From the NCBI GenBank assembly GCA_947311845.1, contig CAMZMU010000027.1, positions 74,284,860 through 74,348,859 of the forward strand: a stretch of 64,000 bases of DNA, read 5' to 3'. Positions within the stretch are counted from its first letter, which is position 1, and each line of letters starts with the position of its first letter. This document shows positions 12,614 to 23,387 of the stretch, in pieces. Both the position numbers and the translations under genes were made by a program. The notes below the pieces were generated by a model. That model was not told the DNA's origin. It saw only the letters and a list, made by a program, of their open reading frames with translations, and made no database searches. Source of the stretch: Poa pratensis. Its lineage: Eukaryota; Streptophyta; Magnoliopsida; Poales; Poaceae.

Positions 12614-13544
12614 TTACCATAGAATTACCATAAGAGTTGCTACCATTAGCAGGATATGGCCTATAATTGTTGCTACCAAAATTATTCCTATAGCATTGTT
12701 GTTGAAGTTGTTATTTTTAATGAAGTTTACATCAACATTTTTCTCATCATGAGCAACCAAAGAAGCAAGAGGAATATTATTTGGATCCACAACACCATGT
12801 CCATTCGAAAGCATAGTCATAATAGCATCAACTTTATCACTCAAGGAGGAAATTTCCTCAACAGAATTTACCTTCTTACCAGTTGGAGCCCTTTCAGTGT
12901 GCCATTCAGAATAATTTACCATCATATCATCAAGAAGCTTTGTAGCAGCACCCAAAGTGATGGACATAAAGGTCCCTCCAGCAGCCGAGTCCAATAAGTT
13001 CCTTGAGAAAAATTTAGTCCTGCATAAAAGGTTTGGATGATCATCCAAGTAGTCAGTCCATGAGTGGGGCAATTTTTAACCAAAGACTTCATTCTTTCCC
13101 AAGCTTGGGCAACATGCTCATTATCAAGTTGCCTAAAGTTCATAATACCACTTCTTAAAGAGATAATTTTAGCAGGAGGATAATATTTTCCAATGAAAGC
13201 ATCTTTGCATTTAGTCCAGGAATCAATACTATTTCTAGGCAAAGATAGCAACCAATCTTTAGCTCTTCCTCTTAAGAGAAAGGAAACAATTTCAGCTTAA
13301 TAATATCACTCTCTACCTCCTTATACTTTTGCATATCACAAAGTTCAACAAAGTTGTTTAAGTGGGCAGCAGCATCATCAGTACTAACACCAGAAAATTG
13401 CTCTTTCATAACCAGATTTAACAGTGCAGGCTTAATCTCATAAAATTCTGCTTTAGAAGCAGGTGGAGCAATGGGTGTACAGATAAAATCATTGTTGTTT
13501 GTGCTAGTAAAGTCACACAACTTAGTATTTTCAGGATTACTCAT
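12614..13544 (-). pseudogene. C: Athila-type gag (capsid) with frameshifts
   Basis: The start ATG at 13544 opens the same N-terminus as X3 gag (M-S-x-PENTKLC). The capsid-like Retrotrans_gag region follows: a FPFS motif, then RAK-WL, KYYPPAK, an AWERMK block and the QTFYAGLN block. The frame breaks near 13275 and near 13010; both breaks look like loss of one T from a T-rich run compared with X3. The product would form the particle shell and bind element RNA. Despite near-identical LTRs the gene is broken in several places, so either it was mobilised in trans or some breaks are assembly errors. Confidence 0.8.
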
Positions 13545-13717
13545 TTTAGCAAGCCTAAAACAAGCAACAGGGCAACTCGAAATTAAAAACTAGATGCAGG
13601 AATTTAATTTTTTTGGGTTTTTGATTTTTAACAGCAAGCAAAACAAAAATAAAACAAGACAAAAAACAAAGTAAAGAGATTGGAACTGAGAGACTCCCCT
13701 TTCCAATAGCCTCCAAG

Positions 13718-13735
13718 TCCCCGGCAACGGCGCCA
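13718..13735 (-). promoter_or_regulatory. C primer-binding site (tRNA-Asp)
   Basis: On the minus strand TGGCGCCGTTGCCGGGGA, a full match to the tRNA-Asp complement, ten bases inside the 5' LTR. Unlike B and X3, only one copy is present. Confidence 0.85.
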
Positions 13736-13745
13736 GAAAACAGCT

Positions 13746-15312
13746 TGATGGCTACGTGTTGGTGAACCCCAAGAGGAAGGTTATGATGTAGACAGCAGAA
13801 GTTTTCCCTTGAGAAATCTACCCAAGGTTATCAATCCAGTAGGACTTGACGATCTATCGGAAGGTTGTTGATGTTGACTCCCCCTGGCGCTAGGGAGCTT
13901 GCACCAACGTGGAATCTGCACAGACACAAACCAGAACTTTGCCCAACACGAAACAGAGAGGTTGTCAATCTCTCCGGTCTTGCAGAAACAAAGAGTTAAA
14001 CGTATGGTGTGGAAAACAGCAGGAAAAACAGCAAGTAACAGGAAACAGATGATTGCAGCAGGTTGTGTAAACAGTATGAGGAAATTGGACCAGGGTCCAC
14101 AGTTCACTAGTGGTGTCTCTCTCAGAACAGATAACTAGCATGTTGGGTAAACAAATTACAGCTGGGCAATTGACAAATAGAGAGGGCATAACAATGCAAT
14201 ACATGCCAAGATGTCTACTATGAAATCTAGTTGGGCATTACAACAAAGTACATAGACCGTTATTCCAACCATCTATGCCTAAATAATCCACCTTCAAGGC
14301 AGCATCCGCATCCATTCAGTATTAAGTTGCTAACAACAGATTATTGCATGAAGTAAAGTGTGTAATGTAATCAATACAAGTGCCCTTGGACACTGCACCA
14401 ATGTTTTATCCCTAGTAGCAACAGCACATCTACCATCTTAGACCTTTCTGTCACTGATCCAGATATCTAGAGACTGAACCCACTATCGAGCATAAATACC
14501 CCCTCTTGGAGTCACAAGCATCTACTTGGCCAAAGCATCTACTAGCAACGGAGAGCATGCAAGATCAAGAGCACATAGATAAACAACTTGAATAAACATG
14601 GTATCAATATTCATCGGATCCCAGCAAACACAACATCTAGCATTACAATAAGATGATCTTGATCATGTTAGGCAGCTCACAAGATCTAAACATGGAGGCA
14701 CAAGGTAGAGAGACAACCATCTAGCTACTGCTATGGACCCGTAGTCCAGGGGTGGACTACTCACGCATCACTCCGGAGGCAGGCATGGTGATGTAGAGCC
14801 CTCCGGTGATGATCTCCCCTCCGGCAGGGTGCCGGGAAGAGCTTCAGAACTCCTCCGATCTGAGATTGACGATGACGGCCGCGACGGAACTTTTCGTGGA
14901 ATATGATCGACCGTAATAGGGTTTTCGCGTCGCGGAGAATATATAGGCGAAGAGGCGGCGTCGGTGGCCGAGGGGGGCCACCACGCCATAGGGGGCGCGG
15001 GCCCACCCTGGGCCGCGCCCTAGTGTGGCGTGGCCCCCTGGTGGGTCTGCTCCGACTCCCCTTTGGACTCCGTGATCTCCTCGTGATATTATTGACGATG
15101 TCTTTTGTTTCGTCCAATTCCGAGAATATTTCCTTAATAGATTTTCTGAAACCAAAAACAGCAGAAAACAGGGAACTGGCACTGTGGCATCTTGTTAATA
15201 GGTTAGTCCCAGAAAATGCATAAAAATGATATAAAGTGTAACCAAAACATGTAGCAATTGATATAATAAAGCATGGAACATCAAAAATTATAGATACGTT
15301 TGAGACATATCA
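13746..15312 (-). repeat. C 5' LTR
   Basis: 1567 bp, near-identical partner of 7294-8864. Adjacent to the primer-binding site, so it is the 5' LTR of a reverse-oriented element. Confidence 0.9.
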
Positions 15313-15624
15313 CGCCGTTGCCGGGGAACCATAGCTGAAAGGTTTATCCAAGGATCACTCACATCAAGTCAACTTCATCACCAGCTTGTGTAACAACCTA
15401 AGCTTGGGGAGATTGCACCTACGTGAGCATCATCTTATCCATCTTTACCTACAATCATTTTATTTTGTTTTGTTCTTGTCTTGCATATCATCTTTATATT
15501 TCGGTTTGCATATTTATATTCAGTTTTGCATTTTTGTGTTGCATTTGTTATTTCGAGTTGCATTAGTGTCATTTTACTTTCAGTTTTGCGTAAAAAATTA
15601 AAAACACATAAAAACTTTATCAAA
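15313..15624 (+). mobile_element. B leader between primer site and gag
   Basis: Opens with CGCCG (TSD of C) and TTGCCGGGGAA, the remainder of the second primer-binding-site copy of B. It continues as AT-rich untranslated leader with an AAGCTTGGGGA motif at 15400-15410, and ends before the ATG at 15625. No gene seen. Confidence 0.7.
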
Positions 15625-16098
15625 ATGAATTCTAGTGTTGAAATGAACAATTTTAGTCAATATTATGGAGAGTCATTAATGGAAGCTTGGTATAGAATTA
15701 AGGGCATTAGTAAAAATGGTAAACATGCCCCTGTTGCCTTGATAAGAAACTTTTATAATGGTTTAAATGGCTGGTCAAAATGTTTTCTAGATTCCTTGAC
15801 TAATGGAAATTTTGCTTCAGGAAATCCCTCACATGCTAATAATTTAATGGAAAATTTATTTGGGAATTCTATAGAAAGAAAAGAGGAAACCGGGATTAGA
15901 CAATTACAAGTTTCTATGGATAGTTCAATATTAAACCTACAAACCTATGTGGAAGAGTATCCTACTAAAAATGAGATGCATTCATTTATCCTTCACACAG
16001 AATCTAGGATGAAGAAGACAAAGAACACTCTTTTAGGCATTTCTTCGAAATTGCAAACTGTATTGACCCATGCCAAGTCTGAAAAAATGGATAACTAA
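15625..16098 (+). pseudogene. B: shortened gag
   Basis: 157 codons from ATG 15625. Only part of the Athila capsid region is recognisable: SLMEAWYRIK corresponds to the AWERMK block and RNFYNGLN to the QTFYAGLN block. The N-terminal third of a normal gag (PENTKLC to KYYPPAK) is absent, so the capsid is internally shortened. The C-terminal part is charged and helical. The frame then stops at 16098, and the protease continues in another frame from 16070. Distinct from X/C gag in sequence, so B is a separate subfamily. Confidence 0.65.
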
Positions 16099-16846
16099 GA
16101 ATTTGAATGAAAAGATATCTTCTATATTAGAACCTCTAGACAGGGACATTAAGAATTACATTGAAAATGATGATGAATCTCTTCTGTTATTTGAGTATGA
16201 GGAAGTTAAAATGCTTAGTGAAGTTAAGGAACCATTTGTTGATTTAGAGAAGTGTAGCTTGCATGAATTAATTTCTATCTTACAAAAATTTGCAAGTGAT
16301 CCTTCTATTAATGTTAACCAAGCTGGTTTTGGTTCCTATATTGCTAATCATGTCTTAAAAGAAAAGATTGCTAGGTACAATCAAGAAGCTATGATACCAC
16401 CTAAGCTTGGGGATATCTGGATCCCTAAGGTACTAGTAACCATTGGAAAAGAGACACACCATGCCATTTTAGATCTAGGATCTAGTGTCTCTATATTATC
16501 TAAAGAACTATATGAAGTCCTTGAACTTAAAAATATTGAAAAATGCTCTATTGAACTTGCACTTGCTGATGATTCCATTATACATGCTCTAGGAAAAGTA
16601 AGTGATGTTATGGTAGAGTTACACATGACTTTTGTGCCTGTTGATTTTCTAATCATGGACATGGGGAATAAAACCTCTAGTCCTATTATTTTGGGAAGAC
16701 CTTTTCTTCGTACTACAGGTGCCATTATTGATTCAAAGGAAGGGAATGTGAAGTTTCAGTTTCCACACAAGAAGAGCATGGAACACTTCCCAAGGAAGAG
16801 GGACACACCAAGGTTCAAGCTCCCTCATGAGCTACGTCCCCTTTGA
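16070..16846 (+). CDS. B: aspartic protease region
   Basis: 258 codons in the +1 frame relative to the gag remnant, overlapping it by 29 bp, which could be a programmed shift or a simple break. The active-site block is HAILDLGSSVSILSK at about residues 130-145. The C-terminal IILGRPFLRTTGAIIDS block and the tail GNVKFQFPHKKSMEHFPRK match C and X3. It is the best-preserved protease in the window. The polymerase that normally follows in autonomous relatives is absent. The first in-frame ATG may not be the true start. Confidence 0.7.
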   Translation: MPSLKKWITKNLNEKISSILEPLDRDIKNYIENDDESLLLFEYEEVKMLSEVKEPFVDLEKCSLHELISILQKFASDPSINVNQAGFGSYIANHVLKEKIARYNQEAMIPPKLGDIWIPKVLVTIGKETHHAILDLGSSVSILSKELYEVLELKNIEKCSIELALADDSIIHALGKVSDVMVELHMTFVPVDFLIMDMGNKTSSPIILGRPFLRTTGAIIDSKEGNVKFQFPHKKSMEHFPRKRDTPRFKLPHELRPL

Positions 16847-19217
16847 TTATGAAGTAAGTAAGCCTAGCTATATGGCTATAAAGAAAGCGCTTTACGGGAG
16901 GCAACCCGGTTGTTTTTGTTTGAGATTTTCTTTGAGTCCTCTTGCTGTAACAAGAGAGTAGTTTGTTAGTTTTTTTTCTGGGATTTTTAATAAAGAACCA
17001 AGTTTTACCTATTTTGGGTTTGAAAAGTTGCTATTCATTTTCGGAGAGTTTTCTGCTGCACGAAGTCTGTGCACGGTTTGATTTTTCATTTTTTATCTGT
17101 AACTCCGATTGAGCTGTAATTTGAACCGTAGCTTCAATTTTCATCCTCTGCACACGTGATTTTTTGCAGATTTTTCTGACGAGTTTAAGTAGGGTAGAAA
17201 AATGCGTTTTGCTGCTGCTGTTTTTCTGGACAGATTCTGTCTTGATATTGTTTGATGCATTCTTTGAGCTTTTTGCTTGAATATTTAGATTCAATTGAGT
17301 TTATGAGTAGGCATACAACATTATATACTCTCTGGACATTCATATGAATTTTTGCCTAAGAATTTTATGCAGCAAGGAACCTATTTGTTTATCTCTACTA
17401 ATATCACCCCACAGAAAAGAAATGGGAGAAACGGTGTTTTGAAGTTTTTTCACAGGGATTAGAAGAGCTGCACCAAGAGCTATCCAAGGATGGTGAAAAC
17501 CATAAGCTTGGGGATGTCAAGACAACCCCACTAGACCAACACACTCTCGGTTTGCACACGTCTAACTTCTGTTTTTCGATCAAAACACTTTATCGTATAA
17601 ACTTGGAGCGTCTTTTTTTTTTTGCTTTTGTTATTTGGTTTGTTAATAAGACCACCACTATCATTTATATATGAGAGAGCTACTGGAAGTTTGGGTTGAA
17701 TTATGTTGGATGCTATTAAATATATTGGGATAGATGTTTGAGTTGATTTTAAAAGATACATATTGTTGCATAATTCATGCGTTTGAATGAATGTTAATTT
17801 GCAAGTGTGTTGTCAAGAGCTATCTCTTACCATGTTTAGATGTTGAATTTTAACTTTACTTGGTTTAACATGGATTGATTAGTTCTATGGACACTTATGC
17901 ATGCATTTAGATGGTCAACTTTCTCCCTATTGCTAGCCCAAAAATTACAACAAGTAAAAAGTTTGTTTCCCAACACCTTCAACCAAAGTTTTTCCAGTGA
18001 GTCCACCATATCTACCTATTAGCTTTATGCTATTCCAAGTATGTTTATCATGTTATATTGTGTTATCTACATTTCTGAATTTAAATGCTTATGTTATTGA
18101 TTGTCATGGGAAAAATTTTAAAAGCTCTCACGAACTTGATGCACAATTTACTTTTATTGCATTTAATAAGCATGAACCATTGTGATTAAAATTATGAAGT
18201 TGTGGGCTTGACAATAGTTTTGGTTGGGAGTTAGCCCATATGTGCTGTCACATGGCAAGCTTTCAACATTGCACTTATTTATATTTAGTTGATGTCATGT
18301 ACTTTTGTTTATGGATGCCTATCATGGGTGAAATGAATGTGGATACTTAGTAAGTTCAAAGAGTTTGTATAAATGGTTAGAGAAATGCCTGGGCCGCTAA
18401 TCTAAGCCATGCATCATTCATGGTGGAAATTTACAGCATAACCATAATGTTCATTCAGTGATGCACCTCATAATAAAAAGCTATACCCATAGTAAATAAA
18501 AGAGTGCTGAGATTGTTCATTGTCTGTTTGTCTTGTTGTTTTGACATGGGCTTGTTCATGTCATGGGACAAGAGGTACCCCAGTGCAGTTCTTGATGATA
18601 CTATTATTACTTGCAATGACCTTTATTTGAATTTACTTTGTGGACCAAAGTGAGTAACACATGGTGTAGGTACTTGTATTCAAGGGACATGAGACATTCA
18701 ACCAATACATTGTCAAGCACACCACTCATATTTGCTTTCACTTTAAACATTAATCATTCAAGATGCTATGATAGGGGTAATGAGAGCTCCACACCAATGA
18801 CTACCACATTGCAAGCATTAACTTAAGTAGAAGTGTTTGAAGTTAGATGAAACTTATTCATGCTTTACCTCTACTTATTTATCTATCCAAAGTGTCCACC
18901 TTTTATATTCAGTTTCATAAGAAGTACTCTATGACCACCATAGGATGTTTTTACTTTTCATTATGCATACATTTGGTCCATAGTACTTTCTTCTATATTA
19001 CACTTTGTGAATTTATCATTGAACATCTTTACATTGAGTATTTGTATCACTTCATAATTTATCTTGCATATTGTTATTCCTTTGAAGAATGAATCATTTG
19101 ACTCTATGTAGCAATAGTAATCACCTTTGATATCCATTGATAGTATTAAAATGCAAAGTCCATGTTAGTTTTATCACCTTCATACTCGGGACGAGCATGG
19201 GTTAAGCTTGGGGATGT
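16847..19217 (+). mobile_element. B: 3' non-coding region
   Basis: 2.4 kb without a supportable gene. It contains a hairpin at 17510-17529 (GGGGATGTC pairing with GACAACCCC, one A-A mismatch) after AAGCTTGG, a hairpin at 19181-19199 (CATACTCG/CGAGCATG), and the polypurine tract AAGCTTGGGGATG at 19204-19216 directly before the 3' LTR. Confidence 0.75.
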
Positions 19218-20954
19218 TGATGCATGTAAAATGCATACATGAACTTTACATTTTATTCCATGTTATTTGCATCATATAAGGGTTATATTCATGATTTATA
19301 TTGAGTTTTGGGGATAATTAACAACTCCCCCATTTTTCTGGAATTAACCCTGCACTGTCAGAAAACCCCTTTTTCTATATTTTACGTTTCAGGCGACCAA
19401 ACACGTCCAATGACCTGAGATTTTACGGGGATCACTTTTTTGGAAGGAACGAAACGTAGGCGCAAAGGAATCGAAAAAACGGAGACCAGAAGGCCAAAAG
19501 TGGGCCCACGTGGCCAGATTCCCTGACCGCGTGGGACCCCATCTGGCCCTCGGCCTCCGCTGTCGTCGATCTTCTTCCCGAAGCTTCGTCTTGACCTAAA
19601 AACGACTATATATAGACCCCCAGGGCTTTCGCGAAAGGGAGCGCCGCCAAAACAGAGAAACCATGAAACAGAGACCTGGAGCTGAAGATTGGAGGGGGAA
19701 AACTCCGGCGGGGCGCTGCCGGTGTGGTCTCCTTCCCCTACAACAACATCTCCACCGACACCATGATGAAGAGGGAGTAGTCCACCCCTGGACTATGGGT
19801 TTGTGGAAGTAACTTATGTATCTCTCCTCTCTATGAGCTTCACTAATTAGTACCGTATGAGCTGCTGAACATGATTACGGTCATCTATGTAATTCCTTTG
19901 TGGTGGATCTTTATTATGAGTTAATACATGTTTGAGATTGCAATGGTTTTGTTTCAGTTATGAAAGTAGATGCATATTATGTACCCCGTTCTTATTTACT
20001 TGTCATGATCAAGCATGTTTATGAGAGCATGTGAGGGGGAACGTGTGCATTAGTTGGAGTAACGGGGGGTGGCTAGTGCAGTGAACGTGACAGATAGTTC
20101 TGCGATCCACTTGGGTTTTCTACCTTACTTTGTTGCCTCACTAGGGATAAAAAAAATACCATGCTACCGGAGAGTGGATGTGACCTTGGCCACTACCTCC
20201 ATGACTAGATCTAGCATGTTCTTATTTTAACTTCATGTCATTGAACTTATTGCTATGCTCTGATTTATCTTAATTACTAAGGTGTTATGATTTAGTTCGC
20301 ATCTTGGTGGAGCATAAGAGAGAGAACAACTTATACTTGAGATCTCTATGTTAGGACGTGATGCCCATATTATTAATAACTTGTCAAACCATGTCTTGCC
20401 ATCTTACATGTTAATTTTAGTGTTCCATTGTCTACCACGTTATCAAGAGAGAGTGCATTTGTGAAACCATGAACCCCGGTCCATTTTTAATCATAAGAAA
20501 CACCTTTCCAACACTTTTATCACCACTTTTGTTTGCTGCCATTATTAAATCCGAAAATACAAAAATATTTTTACATCTTGCATTCATCATAAAAAACCCA
20601 AAAATATCATTTATCATTGTTTCCACCATCATTGCATATTTATTTTACCATCATTGCATATTTACTACTGTTTGCATATTTATTTTATTATCATTCTCAC
20701 ACCTTGTGCTTGACAACCACTTGGTGAGGTTGAGGGCACAAAACAATTTATTTTTTGCAGGTTCTCAAGAGAAGGATAAGGAGATAACACCTGAAATACT
20801 GGTTCCCCGAGAGTTCGATATTAAACCCTCGAGTCACCCCTCGTGGGGAAAACTGTCTTCCACTACTACATACACTCTGCACTTGGAGTCTCAACCTAAC
20901 CCATTTACTTTTCACGCAGGTAACTACGTGAAGGACCATCATCATTGGGTATCA
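19218..20954 (+). repeat. B 3' LTR
   Basis: 1737 bp, TGATGCATG to GGTATCA. Collinear with the 5' LTR, with scattered substitutions and small indels, more than separate the LTRs of C. This fits C being younger than B. Confidence 0.88.
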
Positions 20955-21211
20955 GGCGCCGTTGCAGGGGAGAAGAAATATTTCAGAGAGCTCCTCTAAC
21001 TCCCTGCAATAGCTCTTTTTCTGGCGCCGTTGCCGGGGAGCAAGAGGATTTCTGCAAGGGGAGTTTCACGCTTCAAATCTCTTTACTTTGTTATTGTCTT
21101 GCTTAGTTTATTTTTATTTAGTCTTGTTTGCTTTATTTATCAAAAACACAAAAAAATTAGTTACTTTTATTTTCAAGTTGTTATCTTTCTGTTTTGTTTT
21201 ATTTTGCTAAA
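20955..21211 (+). mobile_element. X3 leader with duplicated primer-binding site
   Basis: Resumes X3 after B with GGCGCCGTTGCAGGGGA (end of the first primer site). About 65 bp later the block AGCTCTTTTTCTGGCGCCG recurs, with a perfect tRNA-Asp primer site TGGCGCCGTTGCCGGGGA at 21022-21039. The rest is T-rich leader up to the gag ATG at 21212. Confidence 0.8.
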
Positions 21212-22174
21212 ATGAGTACCCCTGAGAACACTAAGTTGTGTTATTTCACTAGCACGAACAACAATGATTTCATTAATACACCTATTGCTCCATCTGCTTC
21301 TAACGCAGAATTCTATGAAATTAAACCTGCACTTTTAAATCTTGTTATGAAAGAGCAATTCTCTGCTGCTAGTACTGATGATGCTGCTGCTCACCTTAAT
21401 AATTTTGGTGAACTTTGTGAGATGCAAAAGTATAAGGATGTAGATGGTGATATTATTAAACTGAAACTTTTTCCTTTCTCTTTGAGAGGACGTGCTAAAG
21501 AATGGTTGCTATCTTTGACTAGAAATAGTATTGATTCATGGACTAAATGCAAAAATGCTTTCATAGGAAAATACTATCCTCCTGCTAAGATTATATCTTT
21601 GAGAAGTAGCATTATGAATTTCAAACAATTTGATAATGAGCATGTTGCTCAAGCTTGGGAGAGAATGAAATCATTGGTAAAGAATTGTCCCACCCATGGA
21701 CTGACTGCTTGGATGATCATCCAAACCTTTTATGCAGGATTAAATTTTTCTTCAAGAAACCTATTGGATTCGGCCTCTAGAGGTACCTTTATGTCCATCA
21801 CTTTGGGTGCTGCAACAAAGCTTCTTGATGATATGATGATAAATTATTCTGAATGGCACACCGAAAGAGCTCCACAAGGTAAGAAGGTAAATTCTGTTGA
21901 AGAAACCTCTTCCTTGAGTGATAAGATTGATACTATTATGTCTATGCTTACAAATGGAAAAATGCATGTTGATCCAAATAATGTTACTTTAGATTCTTTG
22001 GTTGCTCAAGAAGATCATGTTGATGTGAACTTCATTAAAAATAATAACTTCGACAACAATGCTTATAGGAATAATTTGGTAATAACAATTATAAGCCCTA
22101 TCCTTTTAATAGTGGCAATGGTTATGCTAATTCTTATGGTAGATCTGGAATGCCTAGTGAGGAAAGGATGTTAG
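21212..22174 (+). pseudogene. X3: Athila-type gag (capsid)
   Basis: ATG at 21212 opens the gag shared with C. The capsid domain runs from about residue 45 (EFYEIKPALLNLV) through FPFSLRGRAKEWL, KYYPPAKIISLR, QAWERMKSLVKNCPTHG and QTFYAGLNFSSRNLLDSA, then LGAATKLLDDM. This is the standard Retrotrans_gag layout of the Athila clade. The meaningful frame is lost near 22075 (one T missing in a short run) and homology continues in the next frame. No zinc knuckle is seen. Role: particle shell protein. Clade call from block order and the DLG protease that follows. Confidence 0.85.
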
Positions 22175-23387
22175 AAGTTGAAAAGGCTACTAAGAACTTT
22201 ATGCAAACGCAATATGAGCAAAACCAATTGTTTACTAAAACTATGAATGAACAATCTGCTATGTTGAAGAATATAGGCCTTCAACTTGAGAACTTAAATA
22301 GGGAAATTTCTGGTTTGCAGATTAAGATTTCTAATGCTGAAACTTGCATTTCATCCATGCCTGAAGCACAAGCTTATTTGATTAATAGAATGTCAGCTAA
22401 ACCTAAAACTATTGATAACAATACCTTTGCTACTGCCAATGCTATACAAGTTAAAATTGATAATAATGTGAGGATGTTAACTGATTTACATGCTAGGTGG
22501 ACAAGAGAGGATGAAATTGCTAAAAAGAATAGTATTGCTAGAGTTTATACTATTACTACTACTGAAAATGCTGTAAACTCAAGTGTTAACAAACCTCCTA
22601 CTATCAATGGTAAAGTAATTGGTGTTGGCAATGTCTCTACTTCTGTTGCAAAACGTTTAAAATTGCCTGAAAACACTGAAACTGTTCCTGATAAAAGTGG
22701 AATTTTTCGAGATGTGGGAGACAATGGTCCCATTACTTTTGATAATAATGACTTTGATTTTGATGGTTGCAATATTTCTGAAGTAATTAAGTTCTTGCAA
22801 AAGCTAGCTAGAAGTCCTAATGCTAGTGCTATAAACATGGCTTTTACTAAACATATTACTAATGCTCTCATGCAAGTTAGGGAAGAGAAATTAAAACATG
22901 AAGCTTCTATCCCTAGGAAGTTAGAAGATGGTTGGGAGCCCATCATTAAAATGAAGGTGAATGATTTTGATTGCAATGCTTTATGTGATCTTGGTGCTAG
23001 TATTTCTGTTATGCCTAAGAAACTTTATGAAATGCTTGATTTAGCACATTTGGAACACTGTTATTTGGATGTTCATCTTGCTGATAATACTATAAAGAAA
23101 CCTTTGGGGAGAGTTGATGATGTTTTTATAATGGTTAACAATAACGTTGTCCCCATTGATTTGTTGTTTTGGATATTGAATGCAATGCTTCTTGTCCTTT
23201 TGTTTTGGGAAGACCTTTTCTTAGAACTGTTGGTGCTATTATTGATATGAGAGAGGGGAATATTAAATATCAATTCCCACTCAAGAAAGGTATGGAACAC
23301 TTCCCTAGAAAGAATATGAAGTTACCTTTTGATTCTATTGTTAGAGCAAATTATTCTGTTGATGCTTCATCACATGGAAACACTTGA
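22076..23387 (+). pseudogene. X3: gag C-terminal linker plus aspartic protease
   Basis: Continues gag in a second frame (real homology begins about 22076; the open frame runs to 23250). An asparagine/glycine/tyrosine-rich stretch is followed by a coiled-coil-like segment around 22170-22400. The protease has active site ALCDLGASISVMPKK at about 22978-23022. A second shift near 23160, again one T missing, moves the end of the domain (VLGRPFLRTVGAIID to MEHFPRK) into a third frame ending at 23387. No reverse transcriptase follows, so X3 is non-autonomous by structure and not only by decay. Confidence 0.82.

Larger units (their letters stand above)
7294..15312 (-). mobile_element. C: young non-autonomous Athila-type gypsy element, nested in B
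   Basis: 8019 bp in reverse orientation with a perfect 5-bp TSD, CGCCG at 7289-7293 and 15313-15317. The two LTRs (7294-8864 and 13746-15312) differ at only a few positions I could spot, so this is one of the most recent insertions. It has a tRNA-Asp primer site, gag, protease, a long 3' non-coding region and a polypurine tract, but no polymerase or integrase. The target was the second primer-binding-site copy of B. Confidence 0.92.
5442..20954 (+). mobile_element. B: non-autonomous Athila-type gypsy element, nested in X3
   Basis: Bounded by two similar LTRs starting TGATGC and ending GGGTATCA. The flanking five bases are GGTGC (5437-5441) and GGCGC (20955-20959), one mismatch apart, so it inserted in the primer-binding site of X3. 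Internally it has a tRNA-Asp primer site, a gag remnant, a protease gene, a 2.4 kb 3' non-coding region and a polypurine tract. No reverse transcriptase, RNase H or integrase is present. Element C interrupts it at 7294-15312. Confidence 0.88.
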
